From positions 62,001 through 126,000 of the forward strand of contig JAUYQR010000020.1 of NCBI GenBank assembly GCA_030697175.1: DNA of 64,000 nt, in the 5' to 3' direction. This document shows, piece after piece, positions 36,085 to 45,130 of the stretch; positions within the stretch are counted from its first letter, which is position 1, and each line of letters starts with the position of its first letter. The notes below the pieces were generated by a model. The model was not told the origin of the DNA and made no database searches. It saw nothing but the letters and a program-made list of their open reading frames with translations. Both the position numbers and the translations under genes were made by a program. This stretch comes from Paracoccaceae bacterium (lineage in GTDB: Bacteria; Pseudomonadota; Alphaproteobacteria; Rhodobacterales; Rhodobacteraceae).

Positions 36085-38153
36085 CGCAGACCTTGATCTT
36101 TGATCCGTTGGTGCCGTGGCTGGTGATAGCCAGCTTGGGCGCGCTGGCGGTGGCGCTGCTGGCGGTGGCGCTGTGGCGCGGGCTGACGGGGTGGTGGCTG
36201 CGCGGGCTGGCGCTGGGCGTGGTGCTGATGGCGCTGGCCAACCCGGCGTTGCAGGAGGAAGAGCGGTCGCCCCTGACCGACATCGTCATTCTTGTGGTCG
36301 ACGAAAGCGCCTCGCAGGGGTTGGGCGACCGGGCGGCGCAGACCGAGGCCGCGATTGCGCGGGTCGAGGCGGAGGTGGCGGCGTTGCCGAACACCGAGCT
36401 GCGCGTCCACCGGTTGGGTGACGGCGAGGACGATGCCGGGACACTGGCGATGACCGCGCTGGCCGAGGCCTTGGCCGAGGAGCCGCGCGCGCGGGTGGCG
36501 GGGGCAATCGTGATCACCGACGGGGTGGTGCATGACCTTGGGCTGGTGCCGAACCTGCCCGCGCCGTTGCAGGTGCTGCTGACGGGGGCCGAGACGGACT
36601 GGGATCGCCGGCTGGTGGTGGAGAACGCGCCCGCCTTCGCGATCATGGGCGAGGAATTCATGCTGACGCTCAAGATCGAGGATCTGGGGGCGGTGCCTGG
36701 GACTGTCGGGGCGGAGGCGGAGTTGACGATCACCGTCGATGCCGAGGAACCGGCGACCTACACCGTGCCGGTGGGCGAGGCGCTGGACCTGCCGGTGACG
36801 CTGCCGCATGGCGGGATGAACGTGTTGCAGTTTTCGGTCGCGGGTGCCGATGGCGAGTTGACCGACCGGAACAATGCCGCCGTGGTGCAGATCAACGGGG
36901 TGCGTGACCGGCTGCGGGTGCTGCTGGTATCGGGCGAGCCGCATGCGGGCGAGCGGGTCTGGCGCAACCTGCTGAAATCGGATGCCTCGGTGGATCTGGT
37001 GCATTTCACCATCCTGCGCCCGCCGGAAAAGCAGGACGGGATTCCGGTCGACGAGCTGAGCCTGATCGCGTTTCCGACGCGGGAATTGTTCATCGAGAAG
37101 ATCGACGAATTCGATCTGATCATCTTTGACCGCTACCGGATGCGGGGCATCCTGCCGATGTCCTACATCGAGAACGTGGTGCAGTATGTGAAGAACGGCG
37201 GCACGGTCCTGGTGGCCGCGGGGCCGGAGTTCGGGGCGGTGGACAGCCTCTACCGCTCGCCGATGGCGGAGATCCTGCCGGTGGAGCCGACGGCGCAGGT
37301 GATCGAGGAAGGGTTCCGCCCGAAGTTGACCGATCTTGGGCGGCGGCATCCGGTGACCGAGGGGCTGGAGGCGCTGGCACCGGAAGGCGGTTGGGGGCGC
37401 TGGTTCCGGCTGGTCGAGGTGGTGCAGACGGCGGGGCAGGTGTTGATGTCGGGGCCGGACGACCGGCCGCTGCTGGTGCTGAACCGGGTAGAGAAGGGGC
37501 GCGTGGCGGTGCTGGCATCGGACCACGCCTGGCTTTGGGGCCGGGGGTATGAGGGCGGCGGGCCGCAGTTGGAACTGCTGCGGCGGCTGGCGCACTGGAT
37601 GCTGAAGGAGCCGGAACTGGAGGAGGAGACGCTGACCGCCACCGCGGATGGACAAGAGTTGACCATCACCCGGCGAACCTTGGCCGAGGAGCCTCCGGGC
37701 GATCTGACGATCACCGCGCCAGACGGCACCGAGGTGGTGCTGCCAATGCCGGCCCTGGGGCCGGGCAAGTATGAGACGGTCTGGGACGCGCCGATGCTGG
37801 GGCTTTACCGGCTGGAGCAGGGGGATCTGACGCGGGTGATCGCGGTTGGACCTTCGTCGCCGCGCGAGTTCGTTGATACGATTGCGACCGGTGACCTGCT
37901 GGGGCCTTTGGCGGCACCGACAAAAGGCGGAGTGACGCGGATCGAGGATGGCTTGCCCGATATCCGCGAGGTGCGGGACGGGCGGCCTGCGGTGGGGCGT
38001 GGCTGGATCGGGATCACCCCGCGCGAGGCGTATCTGACGGCCGATGTGAACGTGGCCGCACTGTTGCCCGGCTGGGCCTATCTGCTGCTGGCGGCGGCGC
38101 TGGCGATTGCGGCCTGGCTGATCGAAGGCCGCAAGGGCGCGCGGCGGGCCTGA
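36081..38153 (+). CDS. Large membrane protein with VWA-like and glutamine-amidotransferase-like regions
   Basis: This 690-aa protein has two N-terminal helices (residues about 12-56) and one C-terminal helix (about 660-680). After the first helices comes VILVVDESASQ, a DxSxS pattern typical of VWA metal sites. The middle has a ThuA/class I amidotransferase-like segment (RVLLVSGEPHAGERVWRNLL, VVQYVKNGGTVLVAAGPEFG) without an obvious catalytic cysteine. Last gene of the moxR operon. It probably acts in the periplasm as the effector matured by MoxR, which is inference. Confidence 0.8.
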   Translation: MTQTLIFDPLVPWLVIASLGALAVALLAVALWRGLTGWWLRGLALGVVLMALANPALQEEERSPLTDIVILVVDESASQGLGDRAAQTEAAIARVEAEVAALPNTELRVHRLGDGEDDAGTLAMTALAEALAEEPRARVAGAIVITDGVVHDLGLVPNLPAPLQVLLTGAETDWDRRLVVENAPAFAIMGEEFMLTLKIEDLGAVPGTVGAEAELTITVDAEEPATYTVPVGEALDLPVTLPHGGMNVLQFSVAGADGELTDRNNAAVVQINGVRDRLRVLLVSGEPHAGERVWRNLLKSDASVDLVHFTILRPPEKQDGIPVDELSLIAFPTRELFIEKIDEFDLIIFDRYRMRGILPMSYIENVVQYVKNGGTVLVAAGPEFGAVDSLYRSPMAEILPVEPTAQVIEEGFRPKLTDLGRRHPVTEGLEALAPEGGWGRWFRLVEVVQTAGQVLMSGPDDRPLLVLNRVEKGRVAVLASDHAWLWGRGYEGGGPQLELLRRLAHWMLKEPELEEETLTATADGQELTITRRTLAEEPPGDLTITAPDGTEVVLPMPALGPGKYETVWDAPMLGLYRLEQGDLTRVIAVGPSSPREFVDTIATGDLLGPLAAPTKGGVTRIEDGLPDIREVRDGRPAVGRGWIGITPREAYLTADVNVAALLPGWAYLLLAAALAIAAWLIEGRKGARRA

Positions 38154-38852
38154 TCAATCCGGCGGGCGTTGCAGGATCACCGCGCGCGAATGGGAGGCGA
38201 ATTCGCGGCGCATCAGGACGGTGCCAGCGGCGAGAGTGGCGAGCGCAAGGCCAATGGGGCCGAGGAGCCAGCCAAGGGCCGCCAGCGCGAAGTAGATCGA
38301 GCGCAGGCCACGGTTGAAGCTGCGGGCGGCGGTGATGTTGATTTCGGCAGCCTGGGCCGCCCGGGCGTAGGCATGGGAATGGTCGGGGTCGTTCGGCACG
38401 GCGGCCATCATCACCGAGCAATAGCCAAAGAGCCGGTTCGACCAGACGAATTTCAAAAGCGCGTTCGACAGGAACGCCACGACGAGCAGAACCTTCAGCG
38501 GCACCGCGCTGGGGTTCGCCTCGACGCTGAGCGCGCCGGTCAGATCGGTGACGGAGCCGACATTGCCGATCATCGCCAGCCCGCCGCCGATGGCGATGAG
38601 CGAGGCCGAGGCGAAAAAGGCGGTGCCTTGGCGCAGGCTTTCGATCACGGTCGCATCGAAGATGCGGGGCTGGCGGGTGACGAAGGCGTGCATCCAGTCG
38701 CGGCGGTAATCCTCCATCAGGAGCGAGACGGAGGGGCGTGAGGCGGGCGGGTGTTCGCTGAGCCAGCCAGTGGCAAGCCATGTCAGCACAACAAAGGCGA
38801 GGGCCAGCGCGTCGTAAAGGGAGAACGGGCCTAGGTGGGCTATGATGTCCAT
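38154..38852 (-). CDS. DUF599 family membrane protein
   Basis: This 232-aa inner-membrane protein with about four helices matches DUF599: it opens MDIIAHLGPFSLYDALAL and has LLMEDYRRDWM near residue 44 and YFALAALGWLLGP near the end. The function is unknown. It converges on the MoxR operon with no gap (stops touch at 38153/38154) and is divergent from glcD. Confidence 0.88.
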   Translation of the reverse strand: MDIIAHLGPFSLYDALALAFVVLTWLATGWLSEHPPASRPSVSLLMEDYRRDWMHAFVTRQPRIFDATVIESLRQGTAFFASASLIAIGGGLAMIGNVGSVTDLTGALSVEANPSAVPLKVLLVVAFLSNALLKFVWSNRLFGYCSVMMAAVPNDPDHSHAYARAAQAAEINITAARSFNRGLRSIYFALAALGWLLGPIGLALATLAAGTVLMRREFASHSRAVILQRPPD

Positions 38853-38896
38853 GCGTCGCAGCCTAGGTCTGGTGATCGGGCTTGTCATCTTTCAAA

Positions 38897-38919
38897 ATTG
38901 GTTATATTTATTTACCAAT
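38897..38919 (+). promoter_or_regulatory. Candidate operator upstream of glcD
   Basis: ATTGGT (38897-38902) and ACCAAT (38914-38919) form a perfect inverted repeat around an AT-only 11-bp centre, in an otherwise GC-rich region 18-40 bp before glcD. TTGGT/ACCAA half-sites are known for FadR-subfamily GntR regulators such as PdhR, LldR and GlcC, although their usual spacing is shorter. The AT-rich centre could also contain the -10 box. No GntR gene is in the window. Confidence 0.4.
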
Positions 38920-38936
38920 CGTAGCGGGAGATGATC

Positions 38937-40370
38937 ATGGACATGCCGGTGCCGGACGCTGCCATCCTTGCGCGAAAGGGCCGGATCGTGGCGCGGTTGC
39001 GCGCGCTGTTGCCCGCCGATGCGGTGATCGACGATGCCGCCGAGGTGCGGGTTTATGAATGCGACGCGCTGAGCGCCTATCGCTGCCCACCGATGGCGGC
39101 GGTGCTGCCGCGCACGACGGCAGAGGTTTCGGCGGTGCTGCGCGTCTGCTGGGAAGAGGGCGTGCCGGTGGTGCCGCGGGGGTCTGGCACCTCGCTGGCC
39201 GGGGGGGCGCTGCCGACGGCGGATTGCGTGATCCTTGGCGTGGCGCGGATGAATGCGGTGCTGGAGGCGGATTACCAGAACCGCTTTGTGCGGGTGCAAT
39301 CCGGGCGGACGAACCTGAGCGTGACAGGCGCGGTCGAGGCCGAGGGGTTCTTTTATGCGCCCGATCCATCGAGCCAGTTGGCCTGCGCGATTGCCGGCAA
39401 TATCGCGATGAACTCGGGTGGGGCGCATTGCCTGAAGTATGGGGTGACGACGAACAACCTGCTGGGGGTGACGCTGGTTCAGATGGATGGCACGGTGCTG
39501 GAGATCGGCGGGCCTTGGGCGGATGCGGGGGGTCTTGACGTGCTGGGCGTCGTCTGCGGGTCGGAGGGGCAGCTCGGTGTGGTGACGGAAGCGACCTTGC
39601 GCATCCTGCCGAAGCCCGAGGGCGCACGGCCGGTGCTGATCGGGTTTGCGTCGAACGAGGTGGCCGGGGCTTGCGTTGCCGACATCATCAAGGCGGGCGT
39701 GCTGCCGGTGGCGATCGAGTTCATGGACCGGATGCTGATCAGGGTCTGCGAGGATTTCGCGCAGGCGGGGTATCCTGATTGCGAGGCGCTGCTCATCATC
39801 GAGGTCGAGGGGTCCGACGCCGAGATCGACGAGCAACTGGCGCTGATCACGGCGATTGCCGCGCGGCACGACCCGGTGGCGGTGATCGAGGCCGAGGACG
39901 AGGCGCAGGCCAGGCGGATATGGCTGGGGCGGAAATCGGCGTTCAGCGCGATCGGCAAGATTTCCGATTACATGTGTCTGGACGGCACGATCCCGGTGTC
40001 GAGCCTGCCCCATGTGTTGCGCCGGATTGGCGAGATGAGCGTGGAGTTCGGGCTGGCGGTGGGCAATGTGTTCCACGCCGGCGATGGCAACATGCACCCG
40101 TTGATCCTGTATGATGCGAACAAGCCCGGCGATCTGGAGACCTGCGAGCGGTTCGGGGCGGAGGTTCTGAAGCTGTGCGTCGAGGTGGGGGGCTGCCTGA
40201 CCGGCGAGCATGGCGTGGGGATCGAGAAGCGTGACCTGATGGGGGTGCAGTTCGCGCCCGAGGACATCGAGGCGCAGCTGAGGGTGAAGGATGTGTTCGA
40301 CCCGAAGTGGCTGCTCAATCCGGCGAAGGTGTTTCCGTTGGCCGTGACATCCGACCGACGCGCGGCGTGA
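38937..40370 (+). CDS. glcD: Glycolate oxidase FAD subunit GlcD
   Basis: This is the FAD-binding subunit (477 aa) of the membrane-associated glycolate dehydrogenase complex, which oxidises glycolate to glyoxylate. The FAD domain has VPVVPRGSGTSLAGGALP and GNIAMNSGGAHCLKYG; the C-terminal domain has GNVFHAGDGNMHPLILYD and GCLTGEHGVGIEKR. Of three closely spaced ATGs, 38937 is chosen because GGGAG lies six bases upstream. D-lactate dehydrogenases are similar, but the glcE and glcF that follow settle the call. Confidence 0.93.
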   Translation: MDMPVPDAAILARKGRIVARLRALLPADAVIDDAAEVRVYECDALSAYRCPPMAAVLPRTTAEVSAVLRVCWEEGVPVVPRGSGTSLAGGALPTADCVILGVARMNAVLEADYQNRFVRVQSGRTNLSVTGAVEAEGFFYAPDPSSQLACAIAGNIAMNSGGAHCLKYGVTTNNLLGVTLVQMDGTVLEIGGPWADAGGLDVLGVVCGSEGQLGVVTEATLRILPKPEGARPVLIGFASNEVAGACVADIIKAGVLPVAIEFMDRMLIRVCEDFAQAGYPDCEALLIIEVEGSDAEIDEQLALITAIAARHDPVAVIEAEDEAQARRIWLGRKSAFSAIGKISDYMCLDGTIPVSSLPHVLRRIGEMSVEFGLAVGNVFHAGDGNMHPLILYDANKPGDLETCERFGAEVLKLCVEVGGCLTGEHGVGIEKRDLMGVQFAPEDIEAQLRVKDVFDPKWLLNPAKVFPLAVTSDRRAA

Positions 40371-40380
40371 TGCGGCGGAC

Positions 40381-40427
40381 CGGGGGCCAGCCCCCGGGCC
40401 CCCGGAGTATTTTTGAAAAGAGCAAGA
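40381..40427 (+). repeat. Recurrent intergenic element, copy 5 (glcD-glcE)
   Basis: A hairpin (CGGGGGC with GCCCCCG, 40381-40396) is followed by CCGGAGTATTTTTGAAAAG and AGCAAG, which leads straight into the glcE ATG at 40430. As at bhcC-bhcD, the element lies within an operon, and its purine tail seems to serve as the ribosome-binding region of the next gene. Confidence 0.55.
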
Positions 40428-40429
40428 CC

Positions 40430-41518
40430 ATGCGGCCCACGACCGAGACGGAACTGGCTGGGATCGTGACCGCTGCGGCGGCGCCTTTACTGGTGCGCGG
40501 CGGCGGGACGCGGCGGATTGGCGAGGCGGCCGGGCAGGTTCTGGAGACGAGCGGGCTGACGGGCGTGGTGCTGTATGAGCCGGGGGCGCTGACGCTGGTG
40601 GCGAAGGCGGGCACGCCGGTGGCGGAGGTCGAGGCGGTGCTGACGGGGGAGCGGCAGCGGCTGGCCTTCGAGGTGCCGGATCTGCGCGGGCTGCTGGGTC
40701 GCGAGGGGGTGTCGACGATCGGCGGCGTGGTGGCGGCGAATGCGAGCGGTCCGCGGCGGGTGCAGGCGGGCGCGTGCCGCGACAGTCTGTTGGGCGTGCG
40801 GTTCGTCGATGGGACGGGAGCGGTCATCAAGAACGGGGGGCGGGTGATGAAGAATGTCACCGGCTATGATCTGGTGAAGCTGATGGCGGGGTCGCATGGC
40901 ACGTTGGGGGTGCTGACCGAGGCGAGCTTCAAGGTGCAGGCGGTGCCAGAGGCGGAGGCGACGCTGCGCTGCGAAGGCCTTGATGCGCGGCAGGCGGTCG
41001 CGGCGCTGGCGGTGGCGATGGGCTCGCCGTTCGACGTGTCGGGAGCGGCGTGGACGCCCGCGGATGGGGCTGTGGTTCGGGTGGAGGGGCTGGCTGGTTC
41101 GGTCGACTATCGGGCGGCGGAATTGCTGACGCGGCTGGGGGCGGGGTGGAGCCGCGTCGAAGGGGCCGGGCATTGGCGCGCGATCCGGGATGTGAGCGGC
41201 TTTGCCGGGCGCGAGGGGGCGGTCTGGCGGGTGTCGGTGAAGCCATCGGATGCGCCATTGGTGCTGGAGGCGTTGGCGCCTGTCGTGCGGGATATGGTGA
41301 TGGACTGGGCGGGTGGGCTGCTCTGGCTGCTGGTGGAGGATGGAACGCCCGGGGCGGTGGTGCGGGGCGCCTTGCCGGGGGGCCATGCCACGCGGGTGCG
41401 GGGCGCGGGCGAGGGTCCGGTGTTCCATCCCGAGGCCCCCGCCCTGGCGCGGGTGACGGCGGGCTTGCGGGCGAGGTTCGATCCGAAGGGCGTGTTCAAT
41501 CAGGGGATGATGGGCTGA
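40430..41518 (+). CDS. glcE: Glycolate oxidase FAD-binding subunit GlcE
   Basis: This 362-aa protein is a shortened relative of GlcD with the FAD-binding fold (LLVRGGGTRRIGEAAG, GVVAANASGPRRVQAG, GGRVMKNVTGYDLVKLMAGSHG in outline). It is required for glycolate oxidase activity. The ATG at 40430 lies just after the recurrent element; an upstream frame inside glcD is spurious. Its stop overlaps the glcF start (TGATG). Confidence 0.92.
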   Translation: MRPTTETELAGIVTAAAAPLLVRGGGTRRIGEAAGQVLETSGLTGVVLYEPGALTLVAKAGTPVAEVEAVLTGERQRLAFEVPDLRGLLGREGVSTIGGVVAANASGPRRVQAGACRDSLLGVRFVDGTGAVIKNGGRVMKNVTGYDLVKLMAGSHGTLGVLTEASFKVQAVPEAEATLRCEGLDARQAVAALAVAMGSPFDVSGAAWTPADGAVVRVEGLAGSVDYRAAELLTRLGAGWSRVEGAGHWRAIRDVSGFAGREGAVWRVSVKPSDAPLVLEALAPVVRDMVMDWAGGLLWLLVEDGTPGAVVRGALPGGHATRVRGAGEGPVFHPEAPALARVTAGLRARFDPKGVFNQGMMG

Positions 41519-42807
41519 TGCAGACGGTTTTCACCCCCGAACAGTTGCGCGAGCCTGCCATCGCCCGGTCGAACGAGATCTTGCGGACCTGTGTGCATTG
41601 CGGGTTCTGCACCGCGACCTGCCCGACATATCAGGTGCTTGGCGATGAGCTGGACAGCCCGAGGGGGCGGATCTACCTGATCAAGGACATGCTGGAGAAA
41701 GGGCGTCCGGCGGATGCGCAGACCGTCAAGCACATCGACCGCTGCCTGAGTTGCCTTGCCTGCATGACAACCTGCCCGTCGGGGGTGCATTACATGCATC
41801 TGGTGGATCATGCGCGCGAGTATATCGAGGCAACCTACAAGCGGCCACTGATGGACCGGGTGTTGCGGGCTGTGCTGGCGCGGGTGATCCCCTATCCGAC
41901 GCGGTTCAGGCTGGCGCTTCTGGGGGCGAAGATCGCCAAGCCGTTTGCGTTTCTGGTGCCGGACAGGCGGTTGAAGGCGATGCTGGCGATGGCGCCGACA
42001 CAGATCCCTCCGGTCAGCCGGAATGACGATGCGCAGGTGTTTCCGGCGCTGGGCGAGCGGCGGATGCGGGTGGCCTTGATGACGGGCTGCGCGCAGAAGG
42101 CGCTGAACACGGATATCAACGACGCCACGATCCGGTTGTTGCGGCGGCTTGGGTGCGAGGTGGTGGTGGCCAGGGGGCAGGGGTGCTGCGGGGCGCTGAC
42201 GCATCATATGGGCAAGGCCGAACTGGCGCATCGGTCGGCGGCGGCGAACATCCGGGCGTTCATGGCGGAGAGCGCGGCCGCAGGATTGGACGCCATTGTC
42301 ATCAACACCAGCGGGTGTGGCACGACGGTGAAGGACTATGGCCACATGTTCCGCAACGATGCCCTGGCGGCGGAAGCGGCGACCGTGGCCGGGTTGGCGA
42401 TGGATGTGAGCGAGGTGCTGGGGAAGCTGGGCTTGCCTGCCGGTGCGGCAAAGGGGTTGCGGGTGGCCTATCATGCGGCATGCAGTCTGCAGCATGGCCA
42501 GCAGATCAAGACCGCGCCGAAGGATTTGCTGAAACGCGTGGGCTTCGATGTGGTGGAGCCTGCGGACAGCCATCTTTGCTGCGGGTCGGCCGGCACCTAC
42601 AACCTGCTGCAGCCAGAGATTTCGGCGCAGCTGCGGGCGCGCAAGGTGCAGACGCTGGAAGCGCGGAAACCCGACGTCATCGCCGCCGGCAACATCGGCT
42701 GCATGATGCAGATCGGGGGCGCGACGGGTGTGCCGGTGGTGCATACGGTGGAGCTTCTGGATTGGGCCACAGGCGGGCCGACGCCGAGGGCGCTGACGAC
42801 TGCCTGA
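41518..42807 (+). CDS. glcF: Glycolate oxidase iron-sulfur subunit GlcF
   Basis: This 429-aa electron-transfer subunit has two [4Fe-4S] ferredoxin-type sites, C25-x2-C28-x2-C31-x3-C35 and C76-x2-C79-x2-C82-x3-C86. Two cysteine-rich CCG domains (GQGCCGALTHH and HLCCGSAGTYN) lie in the C-terminal half. It passes electrons from GlcDE to the quinone pool. A CGTCTGGCAAA sequence identical to a repeat near bhcD lies 22 bp after its stop. Confidence 0.94.
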   Translation: MQTVFTPEQLREPAIARSNEILRTCVHCGFCTATCPTYQVLGDELDSPRGRIYLIKDMLEKGRPADAQTVKHIDRCLSCLACMTTCPSGVHYMHLVDHAREYIEATYKRPLMDRVLRAVLARVIPYPTRFRLALLGAKIAKPFAFLVPDRRLKAMLAMAPTQIPPVSRNDDAQVFPALGERRMRVALMTGCAQKALNTDINDATIRLLRRLGCEVVVARGQGCCGALTHHMGKAELAHRSAAANIRAFMAESAAAGLDAIVINTSGCGTTVKDYGHMFRNDALAAEAATVAGLAMDVSEVLGKLGLPAGAAKGLRVAYHAACSLQHGQQIKTAPKDLLKRVGFDVVEPADSHLCCGSAGTYNLLQPEISAQLRARKVQTLEARKPDVIAAGNIGCMMQIGGATGVPVVHTVELLDWATGGPTPRALTTA

Positions 42808-42885
42808 GCGGCGAAAACCGCGCTTGCGGCGTCTGGCAAAACCGCTCAAGTTGAGAGGGGCACCTTCATCGCCGCGAGGAAATTG

Positions 42886-43689
42886 ATGCTCCGACTGGCT
42901 ATTGTCCTGCTGTTTGCCGCCCTTCCGCAGGCCACTGTTGCGCAGGACGCGACAATGTTCGGAATGCAGACGGCGGATGATTCGCGCGGCTGGGATGCGG
43001 TGGGAAAACTGATCCTTGGCGACCGCGGGTTCTGCACCGGGACACTGATCGAACCGAAGCTGGTGCTGACCGCGGCGCATTGCCTTTTCGACAAGGAAAC
43101 CGGCGCGCCGATGCGGCCGGAGGACATCCAGTTCTATGCCGGCTGGCGCAACGGGCGGGCCGTGGCCTACCGCAGCGTGCGGCGGGCGGTGGCGCATCCG
43201 GACTACAGCTATGATGACGCGGACAAGCTGGAGCGGGTCAGTTCGGATCTGGCGCTGCTGGAGTTGAACCAGGCGATCCGGCTGCCGTCGCTGGTGCCGT
43301 TCGAGACGGATGTGGCCCCGGTTGAAGGCGACCACGTCGGCGTGGTGTCCTATGCGCAGGACCGGTCGGAGGTGCCGACATTTCAGGAAGTGTGCGAAGT
43401 GCTGGCCGAACGTGCAACGACGCTGATCCTGTCGTGCAACGTCGATTTCGGATCGTCTGGCGCGCCGGTGTTCGCCATTCATGACGGGGTGGCAAAGGTG
43501 GTTTCGGTGATCTCGGCCAAGGCCGAGATCGAGGGTCGGAAGGTTGCGCTGGCGGTTGCGCTGGCGGCGCCGTTGCGGGTGTTGCGGGCAGCGCTGGCGG
43601 CCAGCCACGCCGACCCGCGGCCAGGAATTGCGGGTGTCCAAGTCCTTTCGGGCGGGGACGAAGGCGGGGCGAAGTTCGTAAAGCCATGA
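42886..43689 (+). CDS. Exported trypsin-like serine protease (first of a tandem pair)
   Basis: This 267-aa S1-family protease has a signal peptide (cleavage near ATVAQ-D). The catalytic triad is H65 (LTAAHC), D121 (SSDLALLEL) and S191 in GSSGAPV, where the usual GDSG aspartate is serine. It ends in AKFVKP. The ATG at 42886 follows GAGGA by five bases. Its ATGA overlap with the second protease implies coupled expression. The C-terminal VKP tail shared by both may be a processing or export feature; that is speculative. Confidence 0.85.
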   Translation: MLRLAIVLLFAALPQATVAQDATMFGMQTADDSRGWDAVGKLILGDRGFCTGTLIEPKLVLTAAHCLFDKETGAPMRPEDIQFYAGWRNGRAVAYRSVRRAVAHPDYSYDDADKLERVSSDLALLELNQAIRLPSLVPFETDVAPVEGDHVGVVSYAQDRSEVPTFQEVCEVLAERATTLILSCNVDFGSSGAPVFAIHDGVAKVVSVISAKAEIEGRKVALAVALAAPLRVLRAALAASHADPRPGIAGVQVLSGGDEGGAKFVKP

Positions 43690-44504
43690 GACAGATTACA
43701 GCCTTGTTGGCGATGCTGGTGGCAGTGTCATGCCCCGCCGCGGCGCAGGATCAGACCGGACTTGACCGGTTGACGCGGCGTGACCAGCTTTTGGGCTGGG
43801 AAGCGGTCGGGCGCGTCGACATTGCAGGTGGCGGGTTCTGCACCGGAGCGTTGATCGCGACGGACCTTGTGCTGACTGCCGGGCATTGCGTGCTGGAGCG
43901 CGATGGCACCCCGATCGCGGCAGAACGGCTTACGTTCCGCGCCGGGCTGACGGACGGGGCGGCGCTGGCGGACTCTGCTGTGGCGCGCACTGTGGTGCCG
44001 GAAGGCTATACCGGGGTGGGACCGTTGCCGCCCGAGGAGATGCGCCGTGACGTGGCGCTGTTGCAGCTTGCCGAGCCGATTCCGGCGGCGCTGGCGGCAC
44101 CCTTCCTGGTGCAAAGCCCCGGAGAAGGCGCCGAGGTCAGCGTGGTGTCCTATGCCGAGGGGCGCGAGGATGCACTGTCGTGGCAACGCGTCTGTTCGGT
44201 GCTTGGCAAGCGTGAAGGGCTGATCGCGCTGGATTGCGACGTCAGTTTCGGGTCTTCGGGGGCGCCGGTGCTGGACCGTTCGATGGGACGGGCGCGGATC
44301 GTGTCGATCATATCCTCGGGGTCGGCCGAGGGCGGGCCGAAGATGGCTATCGGCATGGAATTGCCGGGCGTGGTGAGTGAGCTGAAGGCCATGCTGCGGG
44401 ACGGCAAAGTGTTGAGCGATGCGCAGACGGCGGCGCCTGCCGTGCGAAAGCTGGGTGGCGACGGCGAGGATCGTGACATCGGGGCACGGTTCGTGAAGCC
44501 CTGA
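43686..44504 (+). CDS. Exported trypsin-like serine protease (second of a tandem pair)
   Basis: This 272-aa S1-family protease has a signal peptide (cleavage near AAAQ-D). The triad is H67 (LTAGHC), D122 (RRDVALLQL) and S191 (GSSGAPV). It shares with its neighbour the layout GFCTG...L-T-A-x-HC, VVSYA, CxVxFGSSGAPV and the ending ARFVKP, so it is a diverged tandem duplicate. It starts in the ATGA overlap of the first gene. Confidence 0.85.
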   Translation: MRQITALLAMLVAVSCPAAAQDQTGLDRLTRRDQLLGWEAVGRVDIAGGGFCTGALIATDLVLTAGHCVLERDGTPIAAERLTFRAGLTDGAALADSAVARTVVPEGYTGVGPLPPEEMRRDVALLQLAEPIPAALAAPFLVQSPGEGAEVSVVSYAEGREDALSWQRVCSVLGKREGLIALDCDVSFGSSGAPVLDRSMGRARIVSIISSGSAEGGPKMAIGMELPGVVSELKAMLRDGKVLSDAQTAAPAVRKLGGDGEDRDIGARFVKP

Positions 44505-44521
44505 GACCAGCGGTCCGGGGT

Positions 44522-44550
44522 CTTGAAACCCGAATTTCGATTGCCTACCT
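44522..44550 (+). promoter_or_regulatory. Candidate sigma-32 promoter of hsp20
   Basis: CTTGAA at 44522-44527 matches the heat-shock -35 consensus. After 16 bp, CCTACCT at 44544-44550 is a possible -10. It lies about 90 bp before the hsp20 start and after the protease stop, the right place for heat control. Confidence 0.4.
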
Positions 44551-44641
44551 GAGGGTCATCCGGGTGCCATGACGGGCCCGGTAACACTTGCCCGGCCCCG
44601 TTCAGGGGCGGGCATTGAGCATCGCTTTTTGGAGGATGACC

Positions 44642-45112
44642 ATGCGCAGCTATGACTTCGCACCGCTGTACCGTGCCACTGTCGGGTTCGATCGGATCGC
44701 TGATCTGATGGACCGTGTCTTGTCGAGCGACGTGTCGCAACCGACCTATCCACCTTACAACATTGAAAAAACCGCAGATGATGCGTACCGCATCTCGATT
44801 GCCGTGGCCGGGTTTGCGCCCGAAGACCTGTCGGTCGAGGTTCGTGACGGCGCGCTGCATGTGACGGCCCGCAAGACCGCCGAAGAGGCTGAGCGCAGCT
44901 TCCTGCATCGCGGTATTGCCACCCGCGCCTTTGACCGACGCTTTGCGCTGGCCGACCATGTGCGCGTGACCGGAGCCGTGATTGAGCACGGGATGCTGCA
45001 TGTCGATCTGGTGCGCGAGACGCCCGAGGCGCTGAAGCCGCGCCGGATCGAGATCGCCCGTGCGGGCGGTTCGACGCCGGTTCTGGAAGCGAAGGCCGAA
45101 ACGGTCAACTGA
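44642..45112 (+). CDS. Small heat-shock protein Hsp20 (IbpA-like)
   Basis: This 156-aa holdase chaperone has an alpha-crystallin domain at about residues 38-130 (YNIEKTADDAYRISIAVAGFAPEDLSVEV in outline), an IbpA-like N-terminus (FAPLYRATVGFDRIADLMD) and a C-terminal I-x-I motif (RIEIA) used in oligomer assembly. TTGGAGG precedes the ATG at 44642. It is a single gene with its own terminator. Confidence 0.93.
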   Translation: MRSYDFAPLYRATVGFDRIADLMDRVLSSDVSQPTYPPYNIEKTADDAYRISIAVAGFAPEDLSVEVRDGALHVTARKTAEEAERSFLHRGIATRAFDRRFALADHVRVTGAVIEHGMLHVDLVRETPEALKPRRIEIARAGGSTPVLEAKAETVN

Positions 45113-45130
45113 GTTTTCCGGTCGGAACGC

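Noticed and set aside
42830-42840. DNA uptake or replication-initiation signal
   Set aside because: Only five related copies of the 11-mer were noticed, four of them in one array; too few to support such a role.
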